Shown: positions 44,342 to 58,747, numbered from the stretch's first letter. The stretch: 64,000 bases of DNA from Paractinoplanes lichenicola (GCF_016785085.1 NZ_JAENHO010000005.1:558001-622000), one strand, 5' to 3'. The notes: generated from the letters alone by a model not told the origin. A program made the numbers and translations.

Positions 44342-45520
44342 GTGAACCTCGCCGCGATCCCGAGTCCGACAACGTCGGTCTGGCACGTGCTCGGCCTGCC
44401 CGTCCGGGCGTATGCGATCTGCATCGTCCTGGGCATCGTCGCGTCCTGCCTGATCATGGAATATCGGCTGCGCAGCCGGGGTGTGGCCCGCTGGGCCTCG
44501 CTCGACATCGCGGTGTGGGCGGTGCCGTTCGGCATCGTCGGCGCGCGCATCTATCACCTGATCACCTCGCCGCAGGACTACTTCGGCGCCGGCGGTGACC
44601 CGATCCGCGCCTTCTACATCTGGGAGGGCGGCCTCGGCATCTGGGGCGCGGTGCTCGGCGGCGCCCTCGGCGCCTATCTGGGCGCCCGCCAGCTCGGCCT
44701 GCCGTTCGGCGTGGTGGCCGACTCGCTCGCGGTCGGCCTGCCGGTGGGCCAGGCGATCGGCCGGGTCGGCAACTGGTTCAACAACGAGCTCTACGGCAAG
44801 GAGACCACGCTGCCCTGGGGGCTCGAGGTCCACGACATGGACAGGTCGAACCCCGGGCACGCCACGGTGATCGACGGGCAGGCGGTGACGCTGCCCGATC
44901 TCTATCACCCGACGTTCCTCTACGAGCTGCTCTGGAACCTCGGGGTCGCGCTGCTGGTCTATCTGGCCGACCGCAAGTTCAAGTTCGGCCGCGGCCGGGC
45001 CTTCGCGCTCTACGTGATGGCGTACACGCTGGGCCGGGGCTGGATCGAGGCGCTGCGGGTCGACGAGGCCAACCACTTGTTCGGCATCCGGCTCAACGTG
45101 TTCACCTCGATCATCGTGTTCCTGGGCGCGCTGATCTACTTCCTGGTCGTGCGTGGACCCCGGGCGTACGTGGTGCCCGACGACGCCCCCGAGACCGCCC
45201 CCGAGCCCGCCGCCGCGAGCGACGTCTCGCAGGTCGACGTGTCCGCGGCCGCCGAGTCGCGCGAGGTCGCGCCCAAGGGCTATCAGGTGGTCAGCGAGGC
45301 GCGGTTCCAGGCCTACCGCCGTACGGGGATCCTGCCGCCCGACACCCCCGAGGACATGGCGGAGGAGATCGCCGCCGGTGGGCACCCGGTCGAGCGCGAT
45401 CCCGCCGGCCCGGCCGGGGTCGAGGCGGCGGTGCTGGCCACTGGCGCGGCCGCCGGCTCCGGCCCCGACGGCTCCTCCGGCGGCGACGTCGAGCAAGAGT
45501 CTCGTAAAGACGAACGCTAG
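44342..45520 (+). CDS. lgt: prolipoprotein diacylglyceryl transferase
   Basis: Lgt transfers diacylglycerol to the lipobox cysteine of prelipoproteins at the membrane. The 392-residue protein has about seven membrane helices and the signature GRVGNWFNNELYGKET, with R-N-E residues as in the family. Residues from about 275 on form an Ala/Glu/Pro-rich extension that is absent from short Lgt proteins and common in actinomycetes. It follows trpA by 19 bases, the usual actinobacterial order. A lipoprotein substrate, the liv binding protein, is encoded further downstream. Confidence 0.95.
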   Translation: MNLAAIPSPTTSVWHVLGLPVRAYAICIVLGIVASCLIMEYRLRSRGVARWASLDIAVWAVPFGIVGARIYHLITSPQDYFGAGGDPIRAFYIWEGGLGIWGAVLGGALGAYLGARQLGLPFGVVADSLAVGLPVGQAIGRVGNWFNNELYGKETTLPWGLEVHDMDRSNPGHATVIDGQAVTLPDLYHPTFLYELLWNLGVALLVYLADRKFKFGRGRAFALYVMAYTLGRGWIEALRVDEANHLFGIRLNVFTSIIVFLGALIYFLVVRGPRAYVVPDDAPETAPEPAAASDVSQVDVSAAAESREVAPKGYQVVSEARFQAYRRTGILPPDTPEDMAEEIAAGGHPVERDPAGPAGVEAAVLATGAAAGSGPDGSSGGDVEQESRKDER

Positions 45521-46686
45521 TGCGCACCGCCGTGGTGGTGGGCGCGGGCATGGCCGGGCTGGCCACCGCCGGCGCCCTCGCCCGCTGCGGCTGGCAGGTC
45601 GTGCTGCTCGAGCGGGGCGAGCGGGTCGCCGCCCCGCCCACGGCCCTGGTGCTGTGGCCCAACGGCCGGCGCGCCCTCGAGGCGATCGACCCCGAGGGCG
45701 GCTGGTCGGCGATCGCGGCCCCGCTGCCCGACGGCGGGGTGCGCCGCCCGGACGGTCAGTGGCTGGTCGCCCCGCGCGGCGCGGGCGCCGGCCCGGCCCC
45801 GGCCGCCGTGCATCTCGAAGACCTCTATGACGCGCTCGTGGCCGGCCTGGGCGACCAGGTGCAGATCCGCACGGGCTTCGGCGTCACCACGATCCGCACG
45901 GGCCGGCGGCAGCGACCCGTCGTGAGCGACGGCCGCACCGAGATCGAGGCCGACCTGGTCGTCGCGGCCGACGGCATCGACAGCACGATCCGGCGGGCCC
46001 TGGCCCCCGAGGCGGCCGCGGTCGGGTCCGGTTTCGCCGCGTGGCAGGCCGTGATCCCGGCCTATCGGCTCCCCGAGCTGCCGGCCGAGCAGGCCGCCGG
46101 GGGCGAGACGCTGGGCGCGGGCTACCGGTTCGTGTCGATCCCGCTGGGCGAGCGGGCGGCGGGCCACGGCGGCGTCTATTGGGTGGCCACGGCGGCCGGC
46201 GCGCCCCGGCCCGAGCCGCCCGCGACCCAGCTGGCCCTGCTGCGGCGCTGGTTCGCCGGCTGGCACCCGCCGGTGGGCGAGCTGCTGGCCGCGACCCACG
46301 CCGACGACCTGGTGCCGCAGGAGGTCCGCGAGCTGCGGCCACTGCCCCGCTCGTACGGGTTCCCCTCCGGCCCGGGCGGCGTCGTGCTGCTCGGCGACGC
46401 GGCCCACGCGATGCCGCACCACCTGGGCCAGGGCGCGTGCCTCGCCTTCGAGGACGCCGCGACCCTGAGCTCGCTGGTGACCGGCGTGGCGCCGGGCGCG
46501 GGGCTGTGCGCGGCGATCGAGGAATACGGCCGGCTGCGGCATCCGCGCACGACCAGCGTCGTCCGGCAGACCCGGCGCATGTCGGCTGTGGTGCAGGCCC
46601 GGGGCCGCCTGGCCCTGCGCGCCCGGGACGCCGCGCTGAGCCACATGCGCCCGCGGATGCTGCCGGACTGGACGCCGCCGGAATAG
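45520..46686 (+). CDS. FAD-dependent monooxygenase (PHBH-type)
   Basis: A 388-residue flavoprotein: dinucleotide-binding VVVGAGMAGLATAGALARCGWQVVLLER at the N-terminus, the DG motif VVAADGIDSTIRRAL, and GDAAHAMPHHLGQGACLAFEDA near residue 290. These define the group A aromatic hydroxylase fold. The substrate is unknown; relatives hydroxylate aromatics in degradation or antibiotic tailoring. The GTG start shares its G with the lgt TAG, so the two are coupled although unrelated in role. Confidence 0.9.
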   Translation: MRTAVVVGAGMAGLATAGALARCGWQVVLLERGERVAAPPTALVLWPNGRRALEAIDPEGGWSAIAAPLPDGGVRRPDGQWLVAPRGAGAGPAPAAVHLEDLYDALVAGLGDQVQIRTGFGVTTIRTGRRQRPVVSDGRTEIEADLVVAADGIDSTIRRALAPEAAAVGSGFAAWQAVIPAYRLPELPAEQAAGGETLGAGYRFVSIPLGERAAGHGGVYWVATAAGAPRPEPPATQLALLRRWFAGWHPPVGELLAATHADDLVPQEVRELRPLPRSYGFPSGPGGVVLLGDAAHAMPHHLGQGACLAFEDAATLSSLVTGVAPGAGLCAAIEEYGRLRHPRTTSVVRQTRRMSAVVQARGRLALRARDAALSHMRPRMLPDWTPPE

Positions 46687-46690
46687 GTCG

Positions 46691-47557
46691 TTACAGCGGC
46701 GCCGCGGCGGGCTCGGCGATGCAGGCCGTGCCGATCCGGCGGAATCCCACCTTGGTGTAGAGCCGGGCCACGTCGTCGTCGCCCGCCGACAGGAAGACCA
46801 GCGTGGCCCCCTCGGCCAGCGCGCGGCGGGCCAGTGCGGCGGTGAGCTGCGACGCGTACCCCCGGCGGCGGGCCGCGGGCAGCGTGGCCACGCCCGCCAC
46901 CTCGACGACGTCGCCCGAGCGCATGGCGGCCCCGGTGGCCAGCAGGCCGTCGGGGGAGTCGACCACCGCGGTGAAGTAGTCGCCGGACGAGCTGCGTTCC
47001 TGCTGGCTGGCCACGAGCTCGGCGCTGAGCGAGGTGACGGCGGCGTCCCGCTCGGCGGGCCCGGCGGGCGCGGTCAGCAGCGTGCCGTGCAGCGGCGACG
47101 GGGGCACGGCGGGCGCGCCGAAGCCGAGCTGGGCCACGGCGCGCGAGGCAGCCAGCTCGCCGGCGAAGGCGGGGCCGTCGGGGTCGAGGAAGCGGACCGT
47201 GCCCCGGTCGACCGGCAGGTCGGGCACCAGGGCGGCCGGGTCGAGCACGAGCAGGGGCGCCAGCAGCACGTCGAGCCCGGCCGAGCGGGCGACCGCGAGC
47301 AGGTCGGGAGTGGTCTCGTGAACCCACTCGAAGGATTCGGGGACGCCCAGCTCGCGCTGCCGCTGCCGGACCGCAGTAATATCGGCCGCGGAGGGAGTGC
47401 CGGCGCCGAGCAGGGGCCGGGCATAGTAGGGCCAGCCCTCGCCTTCGCGGACGAACAGCACAAGTCCGCCGATTTCCTCGGCTCGTGCGTAGGGTCGAGG
47501 GAGGGCGTCGTAAAAACGCTCGAGCCTGACGAAGACGTCGGTATCCTGTTGCGCCAC
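46691..47557 (-). CDS. GNAT-family N-acetyltransferase
   Basis: A 288-residue protein whose C-terminal 120 residues are a GNAT domain: GDYFTAVVDSPDGLLATGAAMRSGDVVEVAGVATLPAARRRGYASQLTAALARRALAEGATLVFLSAGDDDVARLYTKVGFRRIG, with the acetyl-CoA loop R-R-R-G-Y-A. The N-terminal half resembles a divergent GNAT fold, so it may be a tandem type. The acceptor is unknown. It converges on the FAD gene and is divergent from gltB. Confidence 0.9.
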   Translation of the reverse strand: MAQQDTDVFVRLERFYDALPRPYARAEEIGGLVLFVREGEGWPYYARPLLGAGTPSAADITAVRQRQRELGVPESFEWVHETTPDLLAVARSAGLDVLLAPLLVLDPAALVPDLPVDRGTVRFLDPDGPAFAGELAASRAVAQLGFGAPAVPPSPLHGTLLTAPAGPAERDAAVTSLSAELVASQQERSSSGDYFTAVVDSPDGLLATGAAMRSGDVVEVAGVATLPAARRRGYASQLTAALARRALAEGATLVFLSAGDDDVARLYTKVGFRRIGTACIAEPAAAPL

Positions 47558-47748
47558 CGCGCGAGACTACCCAACTGCAGCGGATGTTCGGCTACCCGTT
47601 TATGCCGCGACGGGGGATTGGTCCCGCGCGAAGTGTGATCCATCCGAACTGGCGGAGATCGGTATCCCTTACCGTAGACTCTAGAGACTTTGCAGGGCCG
47701 ACGTCGTCCCGACCTTGATCTGTAACACCAGCGACGACAGGAGGCCCG

Positions 47749-52291
<4,543 letters not shown>

Positions 52292-52299
<8 letters not shown>

Positions 52300-53764
52300 T
52301 CCGAACGGATTTCTTCGCTACGAGCGGCAGCTGCCCAAGCGCCGCCCGGTGCCGGTCCGGATCCAGGACTGGCGGGAGGTCTATCCGCCCGCCGGTGAGG
52401 AGCTGATCCGCGACCAGGCCACCCGCTGCATGGACTGCGGCATCCCGTTCTGTCACGAGGGCTGCCCGCTGGGCAACCGCATCCCGGACTGGAACGACCT
52501 GGTGCGTACGGGGGCATGGGAGTCGGCGGCCGAGGCGCTGCACGCGACGAACAACTTCCCCGAGTTCACCGGCCGGCTCTGCCCGGCGCCCTGCGAGGCG
52601 GCCTGCGTCCTCGGCATCGCCGACGACCCGGTCACCATCAAGCAGGTCGAGGTCGAGATCGCCAACCACGCGTTCGACCTCGGCTACGTGCGCCCGCAGC
52701 CGGCCCCGGCGGCCACCGGCAAGAAGGTGGCCGTGGTCGGCTCCGGCCCGGCCGGCCTGGCCGCGGCCCAGCAGCTGGCCCGCGCGGGGCACGCGGTGAC
52801 GGTCTACGAGCGCGACGACCGGATCGGCGGCCTGCTCCGCTACGGCATTCCCGACTTCAAGATCGAGAAGGACGTGGTGGACGCGCGGCTGGCCCAGATG
52901 GCCGCCGAGGGCGTCGTCTTCGAGACCGGGGTCGAGGTGGGTGTCGACGTCACCGCCGACGACCTGCGCGACCGCTTCGACGCCGTGCTGCTGGCGGCCG
53001 GAGCCCTGGCCGGCCGGGACGCCCCCGAGACGCCGGGCCGCGACCTCAACGGCGTCCACCTGGCCATGGAGCACCTCGTGCCGGCCAACCGGGTCGTCGC
53101 GGGGCTGCAGGAGACCACGCCGGTCGACGCGGCCGGCAAGAACGTGGTCATCATCGGCGGCGGCGACACCGGCGCCGACAGCCTGGGCGTGGCCCACCGG
53201 CAGGGCGCGGCCAACGTGATCCAGCTCGACCAGTACCCGCTGCCCCCGTCGATCCGGGCCGCCGAGCAGCACCCGTGGCCGACCTGGCCGGTCATCCTGC
53301 GCAACTACCCCGCGCACGAGGAGGGCGGCGAGCGCGTCTTCGGCGTGGCCGTGCAGGAGTTCGTCGACGACGGCCAGGGCAACGTCAAGGCCGTACGGGT
53401 GGCCGACGTGACGGTGGAGCGCATCGACGGCGTCCGCACCGTCACGGTGGCCGCGGGCTCGGAGCGCGACCTGCCGGCCGAGCTGGTGCTGCTGGCGATC
53501 GGCTTCGAGGGCACCGAGAAGCAGCCGCTGCTCGACCAGTTCGGCATCGAGCGCAACCGGCGCGGCGTGCTCGACGCCGACCACACGTGGCAGACGTCGG
53601 CCCCCGGCGTCTTCGTGGCCGGCGACATGCACCGCGGCGCCTCGCTGATCGTCTGGGCGATCGCCGAGGGCCGCTCGGCCGCCGCGGCGATCCACGACTA
53701 CCTGGGCGCGGCGGGCGAACTGCCTGCTCCGGTGGCCGCGTCGGCCCAGCCGATCGGCGTCTGA
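52292..53764 (+). CDS. gltD: glutamate synthase small subunit
   Basis: GltD (490 residues) transfers electrons from NADPH through FAD and two 4Fe-4S clusters to GltB. The cluster cysteines begin at C46 (CMDCGIPFCHEGCP) and continue in LCPAPCEAACVLG. FAD binding is at VAVVGSGPAGLAAAQQLARAG and NADPH binding at VVIIGGGDTGADSLG. The GTG start lies inside the last codons of gltB, so translation is coupled. Confidence 0.98.
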
Positions 53765-53775
53765 CGGATTCTGTG

Positions 53776-53807
53776 CGAACGGGCTCGCCCTCGGGTGAGC
53801 CCGTTCG
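53776..53807 (+). terminator. terminator of gltBD
   Basis: A perfect 11-base stem, CGAACGGGCTC (53776-53786) with GAGCCCGTTCG (53797-53807), and a ten-base loop, 11 bases after the gltD stop. The tail TCATTGTGTTG is moderately T-rich. Confidence 0.85.
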
Positions 53808-53990
53808 TCATTGTGTTGCGGGCATGCCGATAAGCTGAGGGCGCGGTCGTTGAAGCCCGCCAGGTTTGCACGGTGTCGCGCGCCGGGTTCATCAGGAGAG
53901 ACCCAGGCAGCCCGCCGTCGCCCGACAGACGCAGTTCACCCCGCGTACGGGGGTCGGCCGCCAGGCCGATGAGAAAGAGAGACTAGCCTG

Positions 53991-55427
53991 ATGGCCGTGA
54001 CACGCCGTGTAAAGATCGTCTGCACCATGGGGCCCGCGACCGCCTCGCCCGAGCGCATGCTCGGTCTTGTCGAGGCCGGCATGGACGTGGCCCGCATGAA
54101 CTTCAGCCACGGGACCCACGAGGACCACCAGAAGGTGTACGACCTCGTGCGCAGCTCCAGCGAGCAGGCCGACCGGGCCGTCGCGATCCTCGCCGACCTG
54201 CAGGGGCCGAAGATCCGCCTCGGCAAGTTCGCCGACGGCCCGCACGTCTGGAACACCGGCGACCTCGTCACCATCACCAGCGAGGACATCCTCGGCACCA
54301 AGGACAGGGTCTCCTGCACCTATACCAAGCTGCCGCAGGAGGTCAAGCCCGGCGACCGCCTGCTGATCGACGACGGCAAGGTCGCCGTGGAGGTCACCGC
54401 GGTCGACCACCACACCGACATCCGCTGCCTGGTCGTCGAGGGCGGCCCGGTCAGCAACAACAAGGGCGTCTCGCTGCCCAACGTCGCCGTCAGCGTCCCG
54501 GCGCTCAGCGACAAGGACGCGGAGGACCTGCGCTTCGCCCTCGGCCTCGGTGTCGACCTGGTCGCGCTCTCCTTCGTGCGCTCGCCCGACGACATCAAGC
54601 TCGTCCACGAGATCATGGCCGAGGAGGGTCGTACCGTCCCGGTCATCGCCAAGGTCGAGAAGCCCGAGGCGGTCGAGCACCTCGAGGCGATCGTCCTCGC
54701 GTTCGACGGCGTCATGGTGGCCCGCGGCGACCTCGGCGTCGAGCTCCCGCTCGACCAGGTGCCCCTGGTGCAGAAGCGGGCCGTGCAGCTCTGCCGCGAG
54801 AACGCCAAGCCGGTCATCGTGGCCACCCAGATGCTCGACTCGATGATCGAGAACTCGCGCCCGACCCGCGCCGAGGCCTCCGACGTGGCCAACGCCGTGC
54901 TCGACGGCACCGACGCCGTGATGCTCTCCGGCGAGACCTCGGTCGGCAAGTACCCGGTGCTCACCGTGAGCACGATGGCCAAGATCGTCACCACCACCGA
55001 GGCCGGCTCGATCCCGGTCCCGCGGCTGCAGCACGACCCGCGCACCCACGGCGGCGCGCTCACGGTCGCGGCGTCGCAGATCGCCCGCAACATCGGGGCC
55101 AAGGCGCTCGTCGCGTTCTCGCAGACCGGCGACACCGTCCGCCGGCTGGCCCGCCTGCACTGCGAGCTTCCGCTGTTCGCCTTCACCCCGGTCCCCGAGG
55201 TGCGCGACCAGTTGGCGCTGAGCTGGGGCGTCGAGACGTTCCTGACCGATTTCGTGCAGCACACCGACGACATGTTCCGGCAGGTCGACTCGAAGATGCT
55301 GGGTCTCGGCCTGGCCAAGCCGGGCGACTACGTGGTCGTCGTGGCCGGCTCCCCGCCGAACGCGCCCGGCTCCACCAACACCCTGCGCGTGCACCGGCTC
55401 GGCGATCTGACCCCGAACGAGCTGTGA
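53991..55427 (+). CDS. pyk: pyruvate kinase
   Basis: The enzyme (478 residues) makes ATP and pyruvate from PEP. Signatures: RRVKIVCTMGPATASPERMLGLVEAGMDVARMNFSHG, ILADLQGPKIRLGKF, the catalytic lysine in PVIAKVEKPEAVEHL, and MVARGDLGVELPLDQVPLVQK. The C-terminal allosteric domain is complete. The 226 bases after gltD leave room for its own promoter. It is coupled to tesB by a four-base overlap (GTGA). Confidence 0.97.
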   Translation: MAVTRRVKIVCTMGPATASPERMLGLVEAGMDVARMNFSHGTHEDHQKVYDLVRSSSEQADRAVAILADLQGPKIRLGKFADGPHVWNTGDLVTITSEDILGTKDRVSCTYTKLPQEVKPGDRLLIDDGKVAVEVTAVDHHTDIRCLVVEGGPVSNNKGVSLPNVAVSVPALSDKDAEDLRFALGLGVDLVALSFVRSPDDIKLVHEIMAEEGRTVPVIAKVEKPEAVEHLEAIVLAFDGVMVARGDLGVELPLDQVPLVQKRAVQLCRENAKPVIVATQMLDSMIENSRPTRAEASDVANAVLDGTDAVMLSGETSVGKYPVLTVSTMAKIVTTTEAGSIPVPRLQHDPRTHGGALTVAASQIARNIGAKALVAFSQTGDTVRRLARLHCELPLFAFTPVPEVRDQLALSWGVETFLTDFVQHTDDMFRQVDSKMLGLGLAKPGDYVVVVAGSPPNAPGSTNTLRVHRLGDLTPNEL

Positions 55428-56308
55428 CCCGACCGCTGAGCGGACAGGCCGCCGTCGACCAGCTGCTCGAGGTGCTCGACCTCAAGCAGCTGGAGGCGGC
55501 GACCTTCGTGGGGGAGAGCCCGCAGACCGGCGCCCAGCGCGTGTTCGGCGGCCAGGTCGCCGGGCAGGCGCTGGTCGCCGCCGGTCGCACGGTCGACCCG
55601 GAGCGCTTCGTCCACTCGCTGCACGGCTATTTCGTGCGCCCGGGCGACCCGACCGAGCCGATCCAGTTCACCGTCGAGACGATCCGCGACGGGCGCTCGT
55701 TCTCGGTGCGACGCTCCACCGCCCAGCAGCACGGTAAGACGATCTTCTTCATGTCGGCCTCGTTCCAGGTGCTCGAGGAGGGGCTCGATCACCACACCCC
55801 GGCCCCGCTCGAGGTGCCCGGGCCCGACGAGGTGCAGACCATGGCCGACTGGGTGCGCCGCTACCCCAGCCGCAAGGCCGCCTTCAACGCCGCGCCCCGC
55901 GCCGTCGACGTGCGTTACGTCAACGATCCGGGCTGGGTGCCGCCGGGCGACCGCAACGCCAGCGACCAGCAGCGGGTGTGGATGCGTGTCGACGGCAAGC
56001 TGCCCGACGACCCGCTGATCCACGCCTGCGCCCTGACGTACGCGTCCGATCTGTCGCTGCTCGACTCGGTGCTCTCGGTGCACGGCGAGGTGTGGGGCCC
56101 CGGCGGGGTGATCGGGGCCAGCCTCGACCACGCGCTCTGGTTCCACCGGCCGTTCCGGGCCGACGAGTGGTTCCTCTACGACTGCGCCAGCCCGTCCGCC
56201 AGCGGCAGCCGCGGCCTGGCCAACGGCCGGATGTATACCGAGGACGGCCGGCACATCGCCAGTGCCGTCCAGGAGGGCCTGCTGCGGCGAGTCGGCGAGC
56301 GCAAGTAG
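55424..56308 (+). CDS. tesB: acyl-CoA thioesterase II
   Basis: A 294-residue double-hotdog thioesterase that frees fatty acids from acyl-CoA. Visible family segments are RVFGGQVAGQALVAAGRTV, HSLHGYFVRPGDPTEPI, the Q/T/D catalytic region around ACALTYASDLSLLDSVL, and SLDHALWFHRPFRADEWFLYDC. Co-translation with pyruvate kinase is a conserved actinobacterial feature without an obvious metabolic reason. Confidence 0.95.
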   Translation: MTRPLSGQAAVDQLLEVLDLKQLEAATFVGESPQTGAQRVFGGQVAGQALVAAGRTVDPERFVHSLHGYFVRPGDPTEPIQFTVETIRDGRSFSVRRSTAQQHGKTIFFMSASFQVLEEGLDHHTPAPLEVPGPDEVQTMADWVRRYPSRKAAFNAAPRAVDVRYVNDPGWVPPGDRNASDQQRVWMRVDGKLPDDPLIHACALTYASDLSLLDSVLSVHGEVWGPGGVIGASLDHALWFHRPFRADEWFLYDCASPSASGSRGLANGRMYTEDGRHIASAVQEGLLRRVGERK

Positions 56309-56313
56309 CAGGA

Positions 56314-56374
56314 AGCCCCGCCGAGGGGATCCCGGCCCGGCGACTGGCCGAGTGCGGATCCCGGCCCGGCGGGG
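56314..56374. terminator. long hairpin with internal direct repeat
   Basis: GCCCCGCCG (56314-56322) pairs with CGGCGGGGC (56366-56374). Inside lie two identical 16-base copies of GGATCCCGGCCCGGCG (56326-56341 and 56355-56370). The structure separates the convergent tesB and HdeD-like genes and probably terminates both. Confidence 0.6.
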
Positions 56375-56383
56375 CCGGGGAGA

Positions 56384-57067
56384 CTAAAGCTTTTCCACCT
56401 GCTCCTGCAGTTCGGCGTCCGCGCGGTGCCGCGCCGCCGGCTGCGTCTCGTAATCCGACATCCCCGCCGCATATCCGGTCATCCCGGCCTCCCGCTCCGG
56501 CGTGAGCCGCAGCACGTCGTGCCGGGCCGCCGCGATCTCGCGCAGCCGCAGCGCGGTCACCAGGTCGGCGATCGCCCGCAGCACACCGAGCGCGCCGAGA
56601 GTGACGATCACCGGATCGGCCGTACGGGCAAATGGGCTTGCGGCGTAGAAGCCGAGCCCGGCCTGCAGCCCGCCGACGACCACCAGCAGGCCCCACGTGC
56701 GGTCGGTGCCCCGGTTCATGGTGGCCACGGCGATGTCGACCGCGCCCCGCACCATCAGGAACCACCCGATCAGCGAGGCCGGGGTCGTGTACGTCGAGTC
56801 CCGGTCCAGCAGCACGACGACGCCGGTGCCGGCGAACAGCACGGCCATCGCCGCGTTGATCCACCACGTCTTCGTGCCGGCCAGCGCGCGGACGATCTCG
56901 CACAGCGCCCCGAAGAAAATGACCGGACCTGTGACACCCACGACGTCGGCCGGTTCCAGCCGCAGCACGCTCCACCCGACGGCCAGCCACGCCACGCCCG
57001 CGAACAGCAGAAACCCCCACATGCTCTCCCGCATCACGGAGAGGGGCGAGGAACCGGACCACAGCAT
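56384..57067 (-). CDS. HdeD/DUF308-family membrane protein
   Basis: The ATG at 57067 with GGAGG five bases upstream gives 227 residues. Six hydrophobic segments occur in three hairpins, as in HdeD-like proteins (SMWGFLLFAGVAWLAVGWSVLRL, then ADVVGVTGPVIFFGALCEIVRALAG, then SLIGWFLMVRGAVDIAVATM). The C-terminal 50 residues are hydrophilic. HdeD relatives are linked to acid stress in enterobacteria, but no role is known in actinobacteria. It is divergent from an ECF sigma gene. Confidence 0.8.
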   Translation of the reverse strand: MLWSGSSPLSVMRESMWGFLLFAGVAWLAVGWSVLRLEPADVVGVTGPVIFFGALCEIVRALAGTKTWWINAAMAVLFAGTGVVVLLDRDSTYTTPASLIGWFLMVRGAVDIAVATMNRGTDRTWGLLVVVGGLQAGLGFYAASPFARTADPVIVTLGALGVLRAIADLVTALRLREIAAARHDVLRLTPEREAGMTGYAAGMSDYETQPAARHRADAELQEQVEKL

Positions 57068-57181
57068 GAGGCCTCCAGGAAGGTGTCCCTGCCATGACAA
57101 CATCCGGCCGGGGCTCGAACGGGAGGTTCGCGCAGATTCACAGCGGGGTACAAGACGGGCCGCCCCCACCCCCGGAGAGCC

Positions 57182-57724
57182 GTGCCCGACGAGGAACTCG
57201 CCATCGCCCTGCGCGCCGCCCAAGACGGCGACGCGCGGGGGTTCGCCACGCTCTGGCGGGCCCTGCACCCCAACGTCCTGCGCTATCTGCGCGTGCTGGC
57301 CGGCGAGCACGCCGAGGACGCCGCCAGCGAGACGTGGCTGCACGTCATCCGCGACCTGCACCGCTTCAGCGGCGATCTGGGCTCCTTCCGGGGCTGGCTC
57401 TTCCGCATCGCCCGGCACCGGGGCATCGACGAGCAAAGGCGTTCCTCCCGTACGCGGGAGACCGCCGAACCGCGGGCCGAGGCCGCCCCGGACGCCGCCG
57501 CCGAGGCGGCCCAGGGCGCCTCCACGGCCTGGGCCATCGGCATGATCGCGAACCTCCCGCGGGACCAGGCCGAGGCCGTGATGCTCCGGGTCGTGGCCGG
57601 GCTCGACGTCGCCACGACGGCCGACATCCTCGGCAAGAAGCCCGGGGCCGTCCGCATCGCCACCATGCGCGGGCTGCGCCGGCTGGCCACGCACCCGCAG
57701 ATCCGCACCCGGCAGGGGGTGTAA
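57182..57724 (+). CDS. ECF-type RNA polymerase sigma factor
   Basis: A 180-residue sigma factor with region 2 (about 10-75: DGDARGFATLWRALHPNVLRYLRVLAGEHAEDAASETWLHVIRDL...GWLFRIARHRGIDEQRR) and region 4 (about 120-175: LPRDQAEAVMLRVVAGLDVATTADILGKKPGAVRIATMRGLRRLA). The GTG start follows CCCCGGAGA. An Ala/Glu linker (RAEAAPDAAAEAA) joins the regions. The next gene, five bases later, encodes a single-pass membrane protein that is probably its regulator. Confidence 0.93.
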   Translation: MPDEELAIALRAAQDGDARGFATLWRALHPNVLRYLRVLAGEHAEDAASETWLHVIRDLHRFSGDLGSFRGWLFRIARHRGIDEQRRSSRTRETAEPRAEAAPDAAAEAAQGASTAWAIGMIANLPRDQAEAVMLRVVAGLDVATTADILGKKPGAVRIATMRGLRRLATHPQIRTRQGV

Positions 57725-57728
57725 CAGG

Positions 57729-58490
57729 ATGCACTCCTTGCGCGCTCTCCTACGTGCACTGCGTTCGCGACGGCACTCCCGCATCGGTCGCGACCGGGCC
57801 GACATGATCGCCGCCAGCCACCCGCCCGGCGACGATCACCCCGGCCTGGCCGCCCTTCTCGAGGCGGCCCGCGCCCCCGGCACCCCGGAGGAGCTGGCCG
57901 GCGAGAAGGAGATGCTGGCCGCCTTCGCCGCGCATCGCAAGCGTGCTGCCCGCAGCGTCCGACGCCGCCGAACGGCGAGTCTCCGGGCCGCTCTCGTGCC
58001 CGTCACGAGCGGCCTGGCTCTCCTGATACTCGCCGGGACCGCCGTCGCCGCCCGCACCGGCAACCTCCCCGAGGGCGCCCAGCAGCACGCGCATCGCCTG
58101 TTCTCGGCGCTGGGCGTACCTGCGCCGGGAACAGGCTCCCCCCACCCTTCCTCCTCCACGCGGCCCGGACCCGGGCCCAGGCCCTCGCTCGACGTCACCG
58201 CGCTCTCCTGGTGCGAGGCGTGGCGCGGGACCCCGGAGCGCTCGCTGAGCCGGGAGGACCGGCGCAAGCTGACCGACGCGGCCGGGGGCGAGGAGGACAT
58301 CAAGGACTATTGCGACCGGCTGCATCGGTCGGCCTCGCCGTCGTCGTCGCCGAGCCCGGAGCCGAGCGAGTCGCGCAGCTCGTCCCCGTCCCCGTCTCCG
58401 ACCGGCACGCCGTCCTTTACCGAAACCCCGTCCGAGCCGGCCGCCCCCAGCCCGAGCGGTGACCAATCCCTCAGCACGGATCGTGATTGA
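57729..58490 (+). CDS. single-pass membrane protein, probable partner of the ECF sigma factor
   Basis: This 253-residue protein has a basic, helical N-terminal 85 residues (including HPGLAALLEAARAPGTPEELAGEKEMLAAF), one membrane segment (about 88-108) and an outer region with a Cys pair (SWCEAWRGTP, DYCDRLH) followed by a 40-residue Ser/Pro-rich tail. Adjacent to a sigma gene this suggests an anti-sigma factor. The zinc-binding H-x3-C-x2-C motif of ZAS anti-sigma factors is absent, so the mechanism would differ. Function is inferred from context. Confidence 0.7.
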   Translation: MHSLRALLRALRSRRHSRIGRDRADMIAASHPPGDDHPGLAALLEAARAPGTPEELAGEKEMLAAFAAHRKRAARSVRRRRTASLRAALVPVTSGLALLILAGTAVAARTGNLPEGAQQHAHRLFSALGVPAPGTGSPHPSSSTRPGPGPRPSLDVTALSWCEAWRGTPERSLSREDRRKLTDAAGGEEDIKDYCDRLHRSASPSSSPSPEPSESRSSSPSPSPTGTPSFTETPSEPAAPSPSGDQSLSTDRD

Positions 58491-58747
58491 GTCTCGCATT
58501 TTCTTGATCAATGTTACGGAACGCATGTGCCCGAACGTGCCCGGTAAGCACTCGATCGTGTGGACTCGCGGGCACCGGCGCCTCTGCGGCTTTGAAGCTC
58601 GGAGGCTCTGTGAGCCTTCGATTGTTCTGCGGCGACGACTCCCGGCCTAATGATGTAATGGTCGGAGCTTTTGCCGAGGGCGCGCGGATTTCGCCGCCCG
58701 AAACAGAGCGGAAATGTGCCGTCAGCAAAGTAAGGAAAGAGTTGCAG

